Assembly (NCBI GenBank): GCA_034432555.1
Contig: DAOUBW010000026.1
Coordinates: 118,045-182,044 of the forward strand
Source of the DNA: CP2-2F sp034432555
GTDB lineage: Bacteria > Chloroflexota > Anaerolineae > Aggregatilineales > UBA2796
Reading direction: 5' to 3'
DNA: 64,000 bases
Of this stretch, positions 34,390-42,948 are shown piece by piece (position 1 is the first letter of the stretch; the number at the start of each line of letters is the position of its first letter). Position numbers and translations under genes: made by a program. Under the pieces are notes generated by a model that was not told the origin of the DNA, searched no databases, and saw only the letters and a list, made by a program, of their open reading frames with translations.

Positions 34390-35643
34390 TTACTCGTAGC
34401 GAACTGCCTCAATCGGTTGCAAACCAGCGGCACGGTTAGCGGGATAAATGCCAAAGAACAAGCCAACTGCCAGCGAAAAAGTGACAGCCAGCAGAATTGA
34501 ATCGAGCGTAACTGTCGTGTTGATGATGCCCGTCGCACCGACCAGCAGCGCCACGCTGACACCTAGCAAAATGCCCAATGTGCCGCCAATCAGGCTGAGC
34601 GTGACCGTCTCGACCAAGAACTGCATCAGGATCGTTCGCCGTTTGGCACCGACTGCTTTCCGCAAGCCGATCTCTTTGGTGCGCTCAGTCACAGAGACCA
34701 GCATAATGTTCATGATGCCGATGCCGCCGACCAGCAAACTAATGCCGGCAATCGCGCCCAGAAAGAGCGTCAGGATACCCGTGATGCTGCCGGCGATGCT
34801 GAGGAACTGCTGTTGCGTCAGCACCGTGAAATCGTCCTCAGTGCCTTCGCGAATGCCGTGCTGTTGGCGCATGACCTCCGCCACAGCGCGCTCCACACGC
34901 GGAATATCCTCAGTGCTGAGCGCCGAAATGTAGATGACGCTGACGCGCCGCGCACCGGTTGAGGTGCGCGCATTGGAGAGCGTGCGGTAGGCAGTTTGCA
35001 GCGGAATGAACACAGAAGTATCAGGATTGCCGGCAAAGCCCGCACCCACACCCACCGTCACGCCGATCACAGTGAAGGGCGCGCTGCCAATGCGGATGGT
35101 CTGCCCAATCGGATTCAAGCCGCCAAAGAGCGTATCTGCCGCATCAGGACCGAGAATGGCAACCCGTGCTGCACGCTCATCATCGGCGGGATCAAACCAA
35201 CGCCCCTGTGCAATTTCCACATTGCGCACCGCTGCATAGTCCACTGTGACACCACGTGCCGTGATCAGGATTTTCTCGCGCTGAAAGGCAACCGTCGTGC
35301 CGTTGGCAGTCAGTTCTGGCGCAACGCCAAGCAGGTTTGGCACACGGTCGCGGATGGCGTTGGAGTCAGCATCGGTCAGCGGCTTGGTCTGGGTTGGCGT
35401 GCGAATGCCCTGATTATTTGGCGGACCTGCCGTCAGGCGCACCTGCCCTTGCAGCACAGTTACCAAGTTTGTGCCGATGCTTGTGATCTGCCCATTGATG
35501 CTCTCTTGTACGCCGTTGCCGATGGAGAGCAACGCCACCACCGACCCTACGCCGATGATGATACCGAGCATCGTCAGCCCGGAGCGCAGCTTGTTCGCCA
35601 GCAGCGCATCTAAAGCGATGCCGAAATTGCGGAAAAAGTTCAT
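34390..35643 (-). CDS. MacB-type ABC transporter permease (FtsX fold)
   Basis: A 417-residue permease of the type VII/MacB class. One N-terminal helix (SGLTMLGIIIGVGSVVALLSIGNG), a large extracytoplasmic MacB_PCD domain (about 50-260) and three C-terminal helices with the FtsX signature (IGIMNIMLVSVTERTKEIGLRKAVGAKR). MacB proteins use ATP hydrolysis to drive mechanotransmission to an external adaptor rather than transport through the membrane. The start overlaps the ATPase gene by four bases. In a monoderm or atypical envelope the TolC partner is absent, so the substrate and route are uncertain. Confidence 0.93.
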   Translation of the reverse strand: MNFFRNFGIALDALLANKLRSGLTMLGIIIGVGSVVALLSIGNGVQESINGQITSIGTNLVTVLQGQVRLTAGPPNNQGIRTPTQTKPLTDADSNAIRDRVPNLLGVAPELTANGTTVAFQREKILITARGVTVDYAAVRNVEIAQGRWFDPADDERAARVAILGPDAADTLFGGLNPIGQTIRIGSAPFTVIGVTVGVGAGFAGNPDTSVFIPLQTAYRTLSNARTSTGARRVSVIYISALSTEDIPRVERAVAEVMRQQHGIREGTEDDFTVLTQQQFLSIAGSITGILTLFLGAIAGISLLVGGIGIMNIMLVSVTERTKEIGLRKAVGAKRRTILMQFLVETVTLSLIGGTLGILLGVSVALLVGATGIINTTVTLDSILLAVTFSLAVGLFFGIYPANRAAGLQPIEAVRYE

Positions 35644-36389
35644 GCGGGCTGTGCCTCCTCAGCGTATTCCACCAAGCCATCTTTCAGGCGCACAATGCGC
35701 TCTGACTGCGCGGCAATGGCAGGATCATGGGTGACGATGATCAAGGTAATGCCACGTTCGCGGTGCAGCGTGCGGAACAGGTTCATGATCTCTTTCCCTG
35801 TGGCAGAGTCAAGGTTGCCGGTTGGCTCATCGGCAAGGATGATAGACGGCTGATTGACTAAGGCACGCGCAATGGCAACGCGCTGCTGCTGCCCGCCGCT
35901 AAGCTGGTTCGGGCGATGATCGAGCCGATCTCCAAGCCCAACCAACGTCAGCATCTCGGCAGCGCGCTGCGTTGCCTGCCTGCCCGATAGACCACCATAG
36001 GCAAGCGGCAGTGCCACATTTGCCAACGCTGTGTTACGCGCCAGCAAGTTAAACTTCTGAAAGACGAAGCCGATGCGCTGATTGCGTATCTCGGCAAGCT
36101 GATCGTCGTTCATGGCTGCCACTTCGCGCCCATCCAGCTTGTAGCTGCCAGCGGTTGGCACGTCCAGCGCGCCTAAAATGGCGAGCAGCGTGCTTTTGCC
36201 GGAGCCGGACTGCCCGATGATCGAGACCATCTCGCCTTTCCAAATGCGGAGGCTGACGCCGCGCAAGGCATGGACTTCGGTATCGCCCATCTTGTAGACT
36301 TTGGTCAGATCAACCGCCTCAATACTCGGCGCGTCGTTGCGCTCAGGTTCGCGGCTGGTGGTTGGATAGGTATTGGTAAACTCGCCCAT
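35640..36389 (-). CDS. MacB/LolD-type ABC transporter ATPase
   Basis: A 249-residue ATP-binding subunit. All motifs are intact: Walker A IGQSGSGKSTLLAILG, Q-loop FVFQKFNLL, signature LSGGQQQRVAIARAL, Walker B IILADEPTGNLDS and the switch His in IIVTHD. The LDSATGKEIMNLF phrase is typical of MacB/LolD partners of FtsX-like permeases. The first 25 residues are a polar extension. It overlaps the permease gene by four bases and lies 14 bases after the gene upstream, within a five-gene export operon. Confidence 0.95.
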   Translation of the reverse strand: MGEFTNTYPTTSREPERNDAPSIEAVDLTKVYKMGDTEVHALRGVSLRIWKGEMVSIIGQSGSGKSTLLAILGALDVPTAGSYKLDGREVAAMNDDQLAEIRNQRIGFVFQKFNLLARNTALANVALPLAYGGLSGRQATQRAAEMLTLVGLGDRLDHRPNQLSGGQQQRVAIARALVNQPSIILADEPTGNLDSATGKEIMNLFRTLHRERGITLIIVTHDPAIAAQSERIVRLKDGLVEYAEEAQPA

Positions 36390-36403
36390 AGGCTATTTTG
36401 ATC

Positions 36404-37090
36404 TCACTTTGGGTTCACATCTACGATCACACAGAAGGCAGCATAATCATTATCAGAAGGCGGCTGCGGCGTGCCTTGACCACCAGCAGCGCCAATCAAT
36501 GCGCCAAAGCCGCCTAGCGAACTAAGGCGGATTGCCAGAATGTTGATTGGATCGCCCACCAAAATGCCCTGCGCGCTGAGTTTGCTGCCGCTTGGCGAAA
36601 CGACCTGTGCCAACGGAATCAGGGGGAAGCGTTCACGGCTGCCGCTCACTGTCTGCACGGTCACCTCACGCTGATTGAGCGCTACCAACTCGCCTTTCAC
36701 AACGCGCAGTAGGGTTGGGTCAAGGGTAGGTGAAGGACCAGGTGTGCGTGTTGGGCGGTCGCCTCTGGCGAAGATCGAGAAAAAGCTACGCACGCCGCTA
36801 TCGTTGCTGGCAGCCGTGAAACACGCCTGAAATTCCGCGCCGACCTGTACAAAACTCTGCCCAGAGGCGATCAGGGTTGCCAACGGCGGACCTTGCGTGT
36901 AGCCGATCAGTGCGCCGCAAGCAAACAGGCTGAAGGCAGCGATCAGGGTTAGCCCAATGCTCAGCCAACGGCGGCGTTTCGGGCGTGGTGGGTGTATATC
37001 CTGCACGCTGCGCGGTGTGCCATCGGCGTGCGCGCCGTTGGTCGGTGTTTTTTCAGCAGCCTTTGCCGGCACATTCGCCGATACATCCAT
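36404..37090 (-). CDS. Single-pass membrane protein with DUF5666-like domain
   Basis: A 228-residue protein with a Pro/Arg-rich cytoplasmic start, one membrane helix near 43-65 (LSIGLTLIAAFSLFACGALIGYTQG) and an external part. Residues ~150-215 have the look of a small beta-barrel of the DUF5666 kind (VVKGELVALNQREVTVQT, GILVGDPINILAIR). It sits between the MacA-like adaptor and the ATPase, 27 and 14 bases from its neighbours, so it likely belongs to the exporter, perhaps as an accessory or assembly factor. The function is not known. Confidence 0.65.
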   Translation of the reverse strand: MDVSANVPAKAAEKTPTNGAHADGTPRSVQDIHPPRPKRRRWLSIGLTLIAAFSLFACGALIGYTQGPPLATLIASGQSFVQVGAEFQACFTAASNDSGVRSFFSIFARGDRPTRTPGPSPTLDPTLLRVVKGELVALNQREVTVQTVSGSRERFPLIPLAQVVSPSGSKLSAQGILVGDPINILAIRLSSLGGFGALIGAAGGQGTPQPPSDNDYAAFCVIVDVNPK

Positions 37091-37117
37091 GCCATCAGCC
37101 TTTCCTAAGCGTTTCGG

Positions 37118-38557
37118 TTAACGTCCGCCGCCAAACAGACCGCCATTAGGCGTGCGCGTCGTTGTGTTGCCAATTAGCACCGTCTGCCCTTCGCGCAAGC
37201 CTTCGCCGCTGACTTCAGTTAGCTCACCCACGGAGAGTCCGCTCTGCACCTCAATTTGGGCAGGATCGCCTTCGGTGCGCTGCACTAATACAAATTGCCG
37301 CCCGTTGGCATCACGGCGAATGGCGCGTGTTGGCACAGTCAGCACGCCGTTGCGCGTGGTGATAATGATCTCCACGTCGGCAGTCATGCCAAGCAGTTGC
37401 GGCACGCGGTCGGTCACTTTGATGCGAACGCCATAGGTCACCACGCCCTGTACTGCCTCACCTGCCATGTTCTTGCGATCCACCACGCCCTTCAGCGCGT
37501 TTTCAGACGGCACGCCGAGCAGAGTGAAGCGTACCTGCTGCCCAACCTGCACACGCGAGATATCTACCTCGTCCACGCCGATTTCGACGTAGAGCGCGCT
37601 TGTATCCGCCAGCACAAAAGCAGGCTGACCAGCGCTGCCAACCACTTGCCCTTCACTGATGTTGACTGCGCTCAAAATGCCGTTCACGGGCGCGGTGAGG
37701 GCTGCCTTGCTCAGGTTGCGCTCTGCTTGTGTCAGGCTCAGCTTCGCCTGAGCAAGCTGTGCGGCGGCAATATCACGCTGCTCTTTGGTAGCGCCTTCCA
37801 GCAAGGCATTGAGAGCAGCCTGTGCCTGTGCCACTTGTGCTTCGGCAGCCTTCAGGGCGGCATCGCTGCTTTGCGTGCGGCGTGCCGAACTGCAACTTGC
37901 GGCTGCCGAGTCGCGCTGATCGCGTGCCTGTTTAAGCGCCTTGCCTGCTTGTGAGTCCATATCCGGGCGGAAATCGACGTCGAACTGGTAGCCTTCTGCC
38001 ACATAGCGATCATAGGCATCTTGCGCCAGCTTGAAGTTATCTTCGGTGGCGGCAACGTTGGCGCAGCTTTGGGTGATTACGTTTTGCTGGTTATCAAAAG
38101 TGGCTTGGGCATTCGCTAAAGTTGCCTCTGCTTGGGCAAGTGCTGCGCGTGCTTGCGTTACCTCACGTTCGCTAGGCGGCTTAATAACATTGGCATAGTT
38201 CGCTTCCTGAATGATAAGCGATTGGCGTGCTTGCTCAAGCTGGTGTTCAAGCTGAGTCGTATCCAAGGTAGCAAGCACATCGCCTGCTTTCACCATATCG
38301 CCGGCGCGCACCTTTACCTCACGCACACTGCCGCTCACCTCAAAAACAAGGTTCACAAAGCGCTCTGGGCGCAGCGTACCGGAGGCGATCAGCACGTCAT
38401 CTAGATCGCGGCGCTCAACAGCGGCGGTGGCAGTCCCTTGTGAATTGGCGGCGCGTGCTTCGCGCAGTTGTGGCAGGAACACGAAAACTGTCAAGCCGCA
38501 GAGGGCAAGGCAGGCGATGGGCAGTAAGATAAGCAGGGTTCGTAACCAACGTTTCAT
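37118..38557 (-). CDS. HlyD/MacA-family efflux adaptor protein
   Basis: A 479-residue membrane fusion protein that would link the MacB-like permease to the cell exterior. A single N-terminal helix (about 5-27) is followed by the first half of a lipoyl/barrel-sandwich domain (VSGSVREVKVRAGDMVKAGDVLATLD), a long Ala/Gln-rich coiled-coil hairpin (about 110-280), the second lipoyl half (LTAPVNGILSAVNISEGQVV) and a beta-barrel with a C-terminal proximal domain. The coiled coil is longer than in many MacA proteins. It is the first gene of the operon 38557 to 31944. A -10 lies about 57 bases upstream and two palindrome-containing repeats lie further up. Confidence 0.9.
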   Translation of the reverse strand: MKRWLRTLLILLPIACLALCGLTVFVFLPQLREARAANSQGTATAAVERRDLDDVLIASGTLRPERFVNLVFEVSGSVREVKVRAGDMVKAGDVLATLDTTQLEHQLEQARQSLIIQEANYANVIKPPSEREVTQARAALAQAEATLANAQATFDNQQNVITQSCANVAATEDNFKLAQDAYDRYVAEGYQFDVDFRPDMDSQAGKALKQARDQRDSAAASCSSARRTQSSDAALKAAEAQVAQAQAALNALLEGATKEQRDIAAAQLAQAKLSLTQAERNLSKAALTAPVNGILSAVNISEGQVVGSAGQPAFVLADTSALYVEIGVDEVDISRVQVGQQVRFTLLGVPSENALKGVVDRKNMAGEAVQGVVTYGVRIKVTDRVPQLLGMTADVEIIITTRNGVLTVPTRAIRRDANGRQFVLVQRTEGDPAQIEVQSGLSVGELTEVSGEGLREGQTVLIGNTTTRTPNGGLFGGGR

Positions 38558-38613
38558 GGCTATGTGTGACTCCGAATTGGTTTTGCGGCGTGTGTTCGTC
38601 TAGTCTTATATAG

Positions 38614-38619
38614 GTTATA
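38614..38619 (-). promoter_or_regulatory. -10 element of the export operon
   Basis: Minus strand reads TGCTATAAC, an extended -10. No clear -35, which suits a promoter needing an activator; the tandem repeats begin about 50 bases upstream. Confidence 0.45.
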
Positions 38620-38668
38620 GCACAACATGCTTAATAGACCTTGAGAAAGTTAAACAATTCACAGGTCA

Positions 38669-38734
38669 AATGGCGCTCATAGTGAGCATACACAAAAGAG
38701 CCGAATGGCGCTCATAGTGAGCATACACAAAAGA
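38669..38734. repeat. Tandem 31-bp direct repeat with palindromic core
   Basis: Two identical 31-base copies (38669-38699 and 38704-38734, period 35) each containing GCTCA-TAG-TGAGC (38675-38687 and 38710-38722). Their place upstream of the MacA-like operon promoter suggests paired operator sites. Confidence 0.7.
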
Positions 38735-38822
38735 TATGAAAAAGCTGTGAAGAATTTTTGCTTGGGATGTGATGAACTGTGTGGTGATACCTCTAGCGTC
38801 TAGCGTCAAGCGGTGCAGCTAA

Positions 38823-38929
38823 CCCCTAGCCCCTCCCTCTCACACGAGGAAGAGCCCCTATCCCTAGCCCTTTCCCGCTTGTGGGGAAAGGGAATAAGAG
38901 ATGGTCGGGAAAGTCCCGCTCTGTGTGCG
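38823..38929. repeat. Dispersed palindromic intergenic repeat, copy 2
   Basis: A degenerate unit (CCCCTAGCCCCTCCC near 38823) followed by a good one: CCCTAGCCCTTTCCC, short loop, GGGGAAAGGGAATAAGAG. Same family as 22183 and 58160. The whole 38558-39117 gap otherwise holds only the repeats and promoter elements. Confidence 0.65.
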
Positions 38930-39057
38930 TGGGATAAAGGCTTCTGAGGGGCGAGGCTATGTAGGGCGATTCACATATTTAGGGCAGCACATCCCTTTGA
39001 TCTTCACCACTCCCAAAATTTTTGCCCAAGCGTGTGGCGCAACCTTCACAAATGGCG

Positions 39058-39063
39058 TATACT
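39058..39063 (+). promoter_or_regulatory. -10 element for the STAND ATPase gene
   Basis: TATACT, 54 bases before the TTG start at 39118. The -35 is poor. Confidence 0.35.
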
Positions 39064-39117
39064 GCCTTGCTAAACACTTGCTGGAGTTTTGCCACTTTTT
39101 TGTAAGGACGAGGCGAT

Positions 39118-41397
39118 TTGGAGCAAGAAAAAACTTTCCCACCGCACCGCGAACCACTCCGCGATGCACGCCTGTTACCGACGCACGCTCCTGCCCAGAT
39201 TATCGGGCGCAACCGCGAACTTGCGGCACTTAACACCCATTTGAAACAAGGCGGCAGCGCGCTTTTGACAGGAACTGCCGGGATCGGCAAAACTGCGCTC
39301 GCTGCTGTGTTGGCAACCGCCTACAGCCAAACCCAAAGCGGTGGCGTGCTGTGGCTGGATGTCGTTGAAGACGATGCACCCTACTTAATAGCACGCTTAG
39401 GGCGTGCTTACGGCGTGGATACATATGCGGTGCGCGCTGATGGGCGTGGCGCAGTTGCCGACCGCCTGCGCCGCCTGCTGGCTGCCAAGCCTCCGCTCAT
39501 CGTCCTAGATGGCACGCTTGACTTGGCGGCTGTCTCTGAGATGCTGGCGCGCTGTGCGCCGAATATCCCAACGCTGCTGACCAATGCGGCGCGTGGCAGC
39601 GGCGCATGGCAGACCTTCAGCCTAGAGCCGCTTTCACTCAACGATTCGCAAACGGTCTTTCGGCTCTATGCAGGCATCCGTGATCCCAACACACATAAGG
39701 CTGATGTTGAAGCGCTCTGCCGCCGCTTGGATGGCGCACCGCTAACGCTTGAATTGGCGGGTCGGCTGGCGGCTGCCAATAACCTAACGCCATCTGATTT
39801 GCTCAAGGACTTATCGCACACGACCAGCCGCGAATCGCAGCAGGCAGTCTTGATGCTCGCCTTTAAGCACCTCAGCGCGCCGCTGCAAGGCTTGCTCTTG
39901 GTGCTGGCAACCACCTTCACTGGCAGCGCTACTGTGCCGCTGCTCAGTGCTGCCAGCCGTGTGCCGCCGCCGCAGGTCATCAACCTAATGCGGACTTTGG
40001 TCATGCGTGGGCTGGTGCGTGAGGCAGTTGCCTACAGTCAGCCCCTCTTCAGCGTGCATGAGGCAGTGCAGCGCTATGCCCTAGCTTATCTGCGGAACAA
40101 CAAACGCCTAGAGGCACTGGAAGGGCGTGCGCTGATTGCCGCTGTGAACTATGCGACTGCCTCCTCAGAACGGGCGCACCTTGCCGTTGAGATTGATAAT
40201 TTGCTGGGTGCGGCTGCTTATGCTGCTTCTCAAGCGGATGCCGAGTCACTCTCGACCTTGCAGAAAGCCCTTGCGCCACTTGCGGAGGTTGGTTTCCGCC
40301 CCGAACTGGATATGCTGCGCCAGCTTTCGGGTCAGTTGAACGGCACGCAACCACCTGAGGGTGAAACGCAGGTGCAAGAGGCTGTCGTTTCCGAGACGCA
40401 GCGCGATGGTTTCACCACACAGCCGCGCCTTGAAGAGCCAGCCATTGAGGAGACAGGCGCAACGCCCGTTATTCAGCCGCTGTGGGCATCCGTGCAGGCA
40501 GCCAAAGCCACCACGCAGCCCAATGCCGCCACCGCGCCACAGCCAACCAGCCTGCCCGAAGTGCCACCGACGGAGCCATCTTTGCCAACCGCTGCCAAAG
40601 CCGCACCGATCATCATTGATGAGGACGATCTAGACGAAAGCGACACGCTGCCGCTCTTGCCGGTGCAACTTTCCGCACCCACTACTTCGGAGTCGGTGCG
40701 TGGGCGTGCCTTGTTGGCAGAGGCGGACGCACAGCCAACATTCGAGGGCAAACTGGAGCGCCTTAGCCGTGCGACCGAGCTATTACGTGCCGACGAAGAT
40801 TGGATTGGTGCTGGGCAGGCGCTTGAAAAACTTGGAGCGCTCTATCTGGCGAACGGCAAAGCCGGCGAGTCGGTAATGATGTTTGAACAGGCAGCGGCTA
40901 TTTTTCATCGCTATGATCAGTTGGCGGCAGAGCGCGGCGCCCTTGCCCAGATCGGGCGTGCCTACACCGCGCAGCAACAGCCGCAGCGCGCCGCCGAATA
41001 CTACAACCGTGCCTTATTTTTAGCGCATGAAGGGCAAGACCGTGGCGCAGAGGCAACGGCGTTCATTCAGCTTGCCGAGACGCACTATCTGCTGAAAGAC
41101 TATGCCGCTGCCGCGCTCTGCTATCGTAAAGCGCTCCACCTTGCCTATGCCGACGAGGATCAAGCGCTGCTGGCGCGCCTGACATTGGCGCTGGGCATGT
41201 TGCTTCTGGAAGATGTGCGAACGTTGAATCAAGCGGTGCAGTTGTTGGAAGAAGCCACCACCTATGCACCCGATAATCCCGAACCTAAGCGCTTGCTTAA
41301 ACGCGCCAACGAGCGTGTGCGCCGCTGGCAAACGGCAAAGCTGCCGCTGGCGGCAGCCAGCAGCAACCGCGAATTCGCCGCTGCCGCCTATGAATAG
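39118..41397 (+). CDS. STAND (NB-ARC-like) P-loop ATPase with C-terminal TPR repeats
   Basis: A 759-residue signal-transduction ATPase. Residues 28-330 form the nucleotide-binding module: IIGRNRELAAL, Walker A GTAGIGKT (52-59), Walker B PLIVLD, an RLDGAPLTLELAGRL (GxP-type) motif and a winged-helix part. An acidic/Pro-rich linker (about 420-530) follows, then TPR-like helices (AGQALEKLGALYLANGKAGE, AAALCYRKALHLAYADED) near 560-740. No effector domain is seen at either end, so it may regulate a partner protein or bind a nucleic acid or protein trigger. Start is TTG with AAGGACGAGG upstream. It stands alone, downstream of a repeat-rich gap. Confidence 0.8.
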   Translation: MEQEKTFPPHREPLRDARLLPTHAPAQIIGRNRELAALNTHLKQGGSALLTGTAGIGKTALAAVLATAYSQTQSGGVLWLDVVEDDAPYLIARLGRAYGVDTYAVRADGRGAVADRLRRLLAAKPPLIVLDGTLDLAAVSEMLARCAPNIPTLLTNAARGSGAWQTFSLEPLSLNDSQTVFRLYAGIRDPNTHKADVEALCRRLDGAPLTLELAGRLAAANNLTPSDLLKDLSHTTSRESQQAVLMLAFKHLSAPLQGLLLVLATTFTGSATVPLLSAASRVPPPQVINLMRTLVMRGLVREAVAYSQPLFSVHEAVQRYALAYLRNNKRLEALEGRALIAAVNYATASSERAHLAVEIDNLLGAAAYAASQADAESLSTLQKALAPLAEVGFRPELDMLRQLSGQLNGTQPPEGETQVQEAVVSETQRDGFTTQPRLEEPAIEETGATPVIQPLWASVQAAKATTQPNAATAPQPTSLPEVPPTEPSLPTAAKAAPIIIDEDDLDESDTLPLLPVQLSAPTTSESVRGRALLAEADAQPTFEGKLERLSRATELLRADEDWIGAGQALEKLGALYLANGKAGESVMMFEQAAAIFHRYDQLAAERGALAQIGRAYTAQQQPQRAAEYYNRALFLAHEGQDRGAEATAFIQLAETHYLLKDYAAAALCYRKALHLAYADEDQALLARLTLALGMLLLEDVRTLNQAVQLLEEATTYAPDNPEPKRLLKRANERVRRWQTAKLPLAAASSNREFAAAAYE

Positions 41398-41406
41398 TCC
41401 GCTGCG

Positions 41407-41435
41407 TTGGATATTCCGCAAGAGCGCGCTATACT
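41407..41435 (+). promoter_or_regulatory. Promoter of the bactofilin gene
   Basis: TTGGAT (41407-41412), 17 bases, TATACT (41430-41435), giving a leader of about 117 bases before ATG 41559. Confidence 0.5.
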
Positions 41436-41558
41436 CTGTTAGGTAAGCGGCGCGTGCCGCTTTCCGTGAAAACTCGTTGGGTGGATTGTGATGAGAGCGA
41501 TGCACGCTGTATGGCTAGAACATCTGAAACGAATCGCGTTGTGTGGGAGGGCTATGTA

Positions 41559-42134
41559 ATGTTCGGAGGACGTAAACCATCTACGCCACAACCAAGCAGT
41601 ACGGGAACACCACCGAATGCACCGCCTGCACCAAACACGCCACCCACCGCTGTTGCGCCGCCTTCGCGTCAGGCTGTCGGCTTTGAGACAGTGCTAGGCG
41701 CAAACACGACCTTCAATGGCGAGATCAAAAGCCGTGCCAACGTCCGCATTGATGGGCAATTTGACGGCGATGTCCAAGTGGACGGCAACCTTCTGATTGG
41801 CGAGACAGCGCGTGTCCATGCCAATGTTCAGGCAAAGAGCGAGGTTCGCATCGCGGGTGCAGTGCGCGGCGATGTCAGCGGGCATAAGGTGCATCTGGCG
41901 CGCACCGGGCGCGTCTGGGGTGATATTACAGCCAACTTCCTTGTGACGGAAGAAGGCGCCTTCATCGAGGGCAAAATCAACATGATTAACCATCCCGCGC
42001 TCGCGCAAGGTTTCACAGGTGCGGCGCTGCCCTCGCCCGAATTTAGCGTGGTTGCATCGCGTGAGGATGCCACGCACAGCGATGCCGTTGAGGCTGAATT
42101 GATGGATGATGATCGCCCTAACCGTGATGATTAA
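41559..42134 (+). CDS. Bactofilin
   Basis: A 191-residue bactofilin, a cytoskeletal protein that polymerises without nucleotide and organises wall synthesis. A Pro/Thr/Ala-rich flexible N-terminus (1-45) is followed by the right-handed beta-helix core (about 48-150) with repeating phrases FNGEIKSRANVRIDGQFDGDV, GNLLIGETARVHANV, AGAVRGDVSG and VWGDITANFLVTEEGAFIEG. A polar acidic tail completes it. ATG 41559 has GGGAGG eight bases upstream; the frame is open earlier but without a site. It could act with the PBP in shaping the cell. Confidence 0.92.
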   Translation: MFGGRKPSTPQPSSTGTPPNAPPAPNTPPTAVAPPSRQAVGFETVLGANTTFNGEIKSRANVRIDGQFDGDVQVDGNLLIGETARVHANVQAKSEVRIAGAVRGDVSGHKVHLARTGRVWGDITANFLVTEEGAFIEGKINMINHPALAQGFTGAALPSPEFSVVASREDATHSDAVEAELMDDDRPNRDD

Positions 42135-42157
42135 GGCGATCTAGGCGGCGCGGCAGC

Positions 42158-42736
42158 CTATCGGTTTGGCGGCGCGGCAGGCGGCTTGCACCATTGAGCC
42201 GTGCAGGTTACTTCAATGCTGCCATCATATTCCTGAAAGCCGATCAGGCTCTCAAAGTCCTCACGGGTGAGCGTGGTAAAGGCATAGTCCACAAACAGAC
42301 TGAAGCCCTCACCGCGCACGAACATCATTTGTGAGCCCGGCAAACTGTTGCGCGCCACCGCTGTGAAGGCGACTCCGCTCGGCATCACACCCACAAAACG
42401 CTGCGCGGCAAGGTCTAGGAAGGCGAAAGCATCCTTAGAGCGACCCGCAATGCCGTTCATCTCATCCATATCTTGAGCAAACACCACGCGCTCAAGGTAG
42501 AGGTTCAGTTCTTGCTCCAGGGCTTGGCAGTAGTTGGTATCAGTTGGTTTGGCAGACGGCTTGAACGCATATTCAGCGCGCACGTAGTTGCTTTGCACTA
42601 AGCGCGTCAGGTTGGCAAGGGTGCGTCCGCACGTCTCAGCGGGATTGCCGCCGCCTTGTGCAACTGCTTGCACCACCACACCAAAGAGTATCACACAAAT
42701 GAGGATGAGCGAAAGAGCACGTAGCCATTGTTTCAT
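42158..42736 (-). CDS. Secreted protein of unknown function
   Basis: A 192-residue protein with an N-terminal signal peptide (MKQWLRALSLILICVILFGVVVQAVAQ). Mature sequence starts GGGNPAETCGRTLANLTRLV and has three or four cysteines that could form disulfides (ETCG, NYCQA, VTCTAQWC). The final part is Pro-rich (KPPAAPPNR). I recognise no domain. ATG 42736 is chosen because it begins the signal sequence; the frame is open to 42811. It converges on the bactofilin gene, 24 bases apart. Confidence 0.6.
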   Translation of the reverse strand: MKQWLRALSLILICVILFGVVVQAVAQGGGNPAETCGRTLANLTRLVQSNYVRAEYAFKPSAKPTDTNYCQALEQELNLYLERVVFAQDMDEMNGIAGRSKDAFAFLDLAAQRFVGVMPSGVAFTAVARNSLPGSQMMFVRGEGFSLFVDYAFTTLTREDFESLIGFQEYDGSIEVTCTAQWCKPPAAPPNR

Positions 42737-42901
42737 AGGAAAACAGCCCTTGCTGATTAATGCTTGAAAGATATTGCCATTGTACAGGATCAGCACAGAT
42801 GCGATAATCACAATCCTATTAGAGAAATGGCGGAGCGAGCAGGCGTTAAAAAGGTGTTCTGCGTCTGCAAAAACTCCTTAACGCACTTCAGCGCGCTTTT
42901 G

Positions 42902-42909
42902 TGCTATGC
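42902..42909 (+). promoter_or_regulatory. Extended -10 element for the Ser/Thr kinase gene
   Basis: TGCTATGCT-type element (TATGCT at 42904-42909) 40 bases before the ATG at 42949. Confidence 0.45.
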
Positions 42910-42948
42910 TTTTTGCTAGACGCATGAAAAACACAAGAGGGCTGGCGC

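Noticed and set aside
38669..38734. CRISPR array
   Set aside because: Only two copies with a 4-base spacer; no cas genes and no further repeats.
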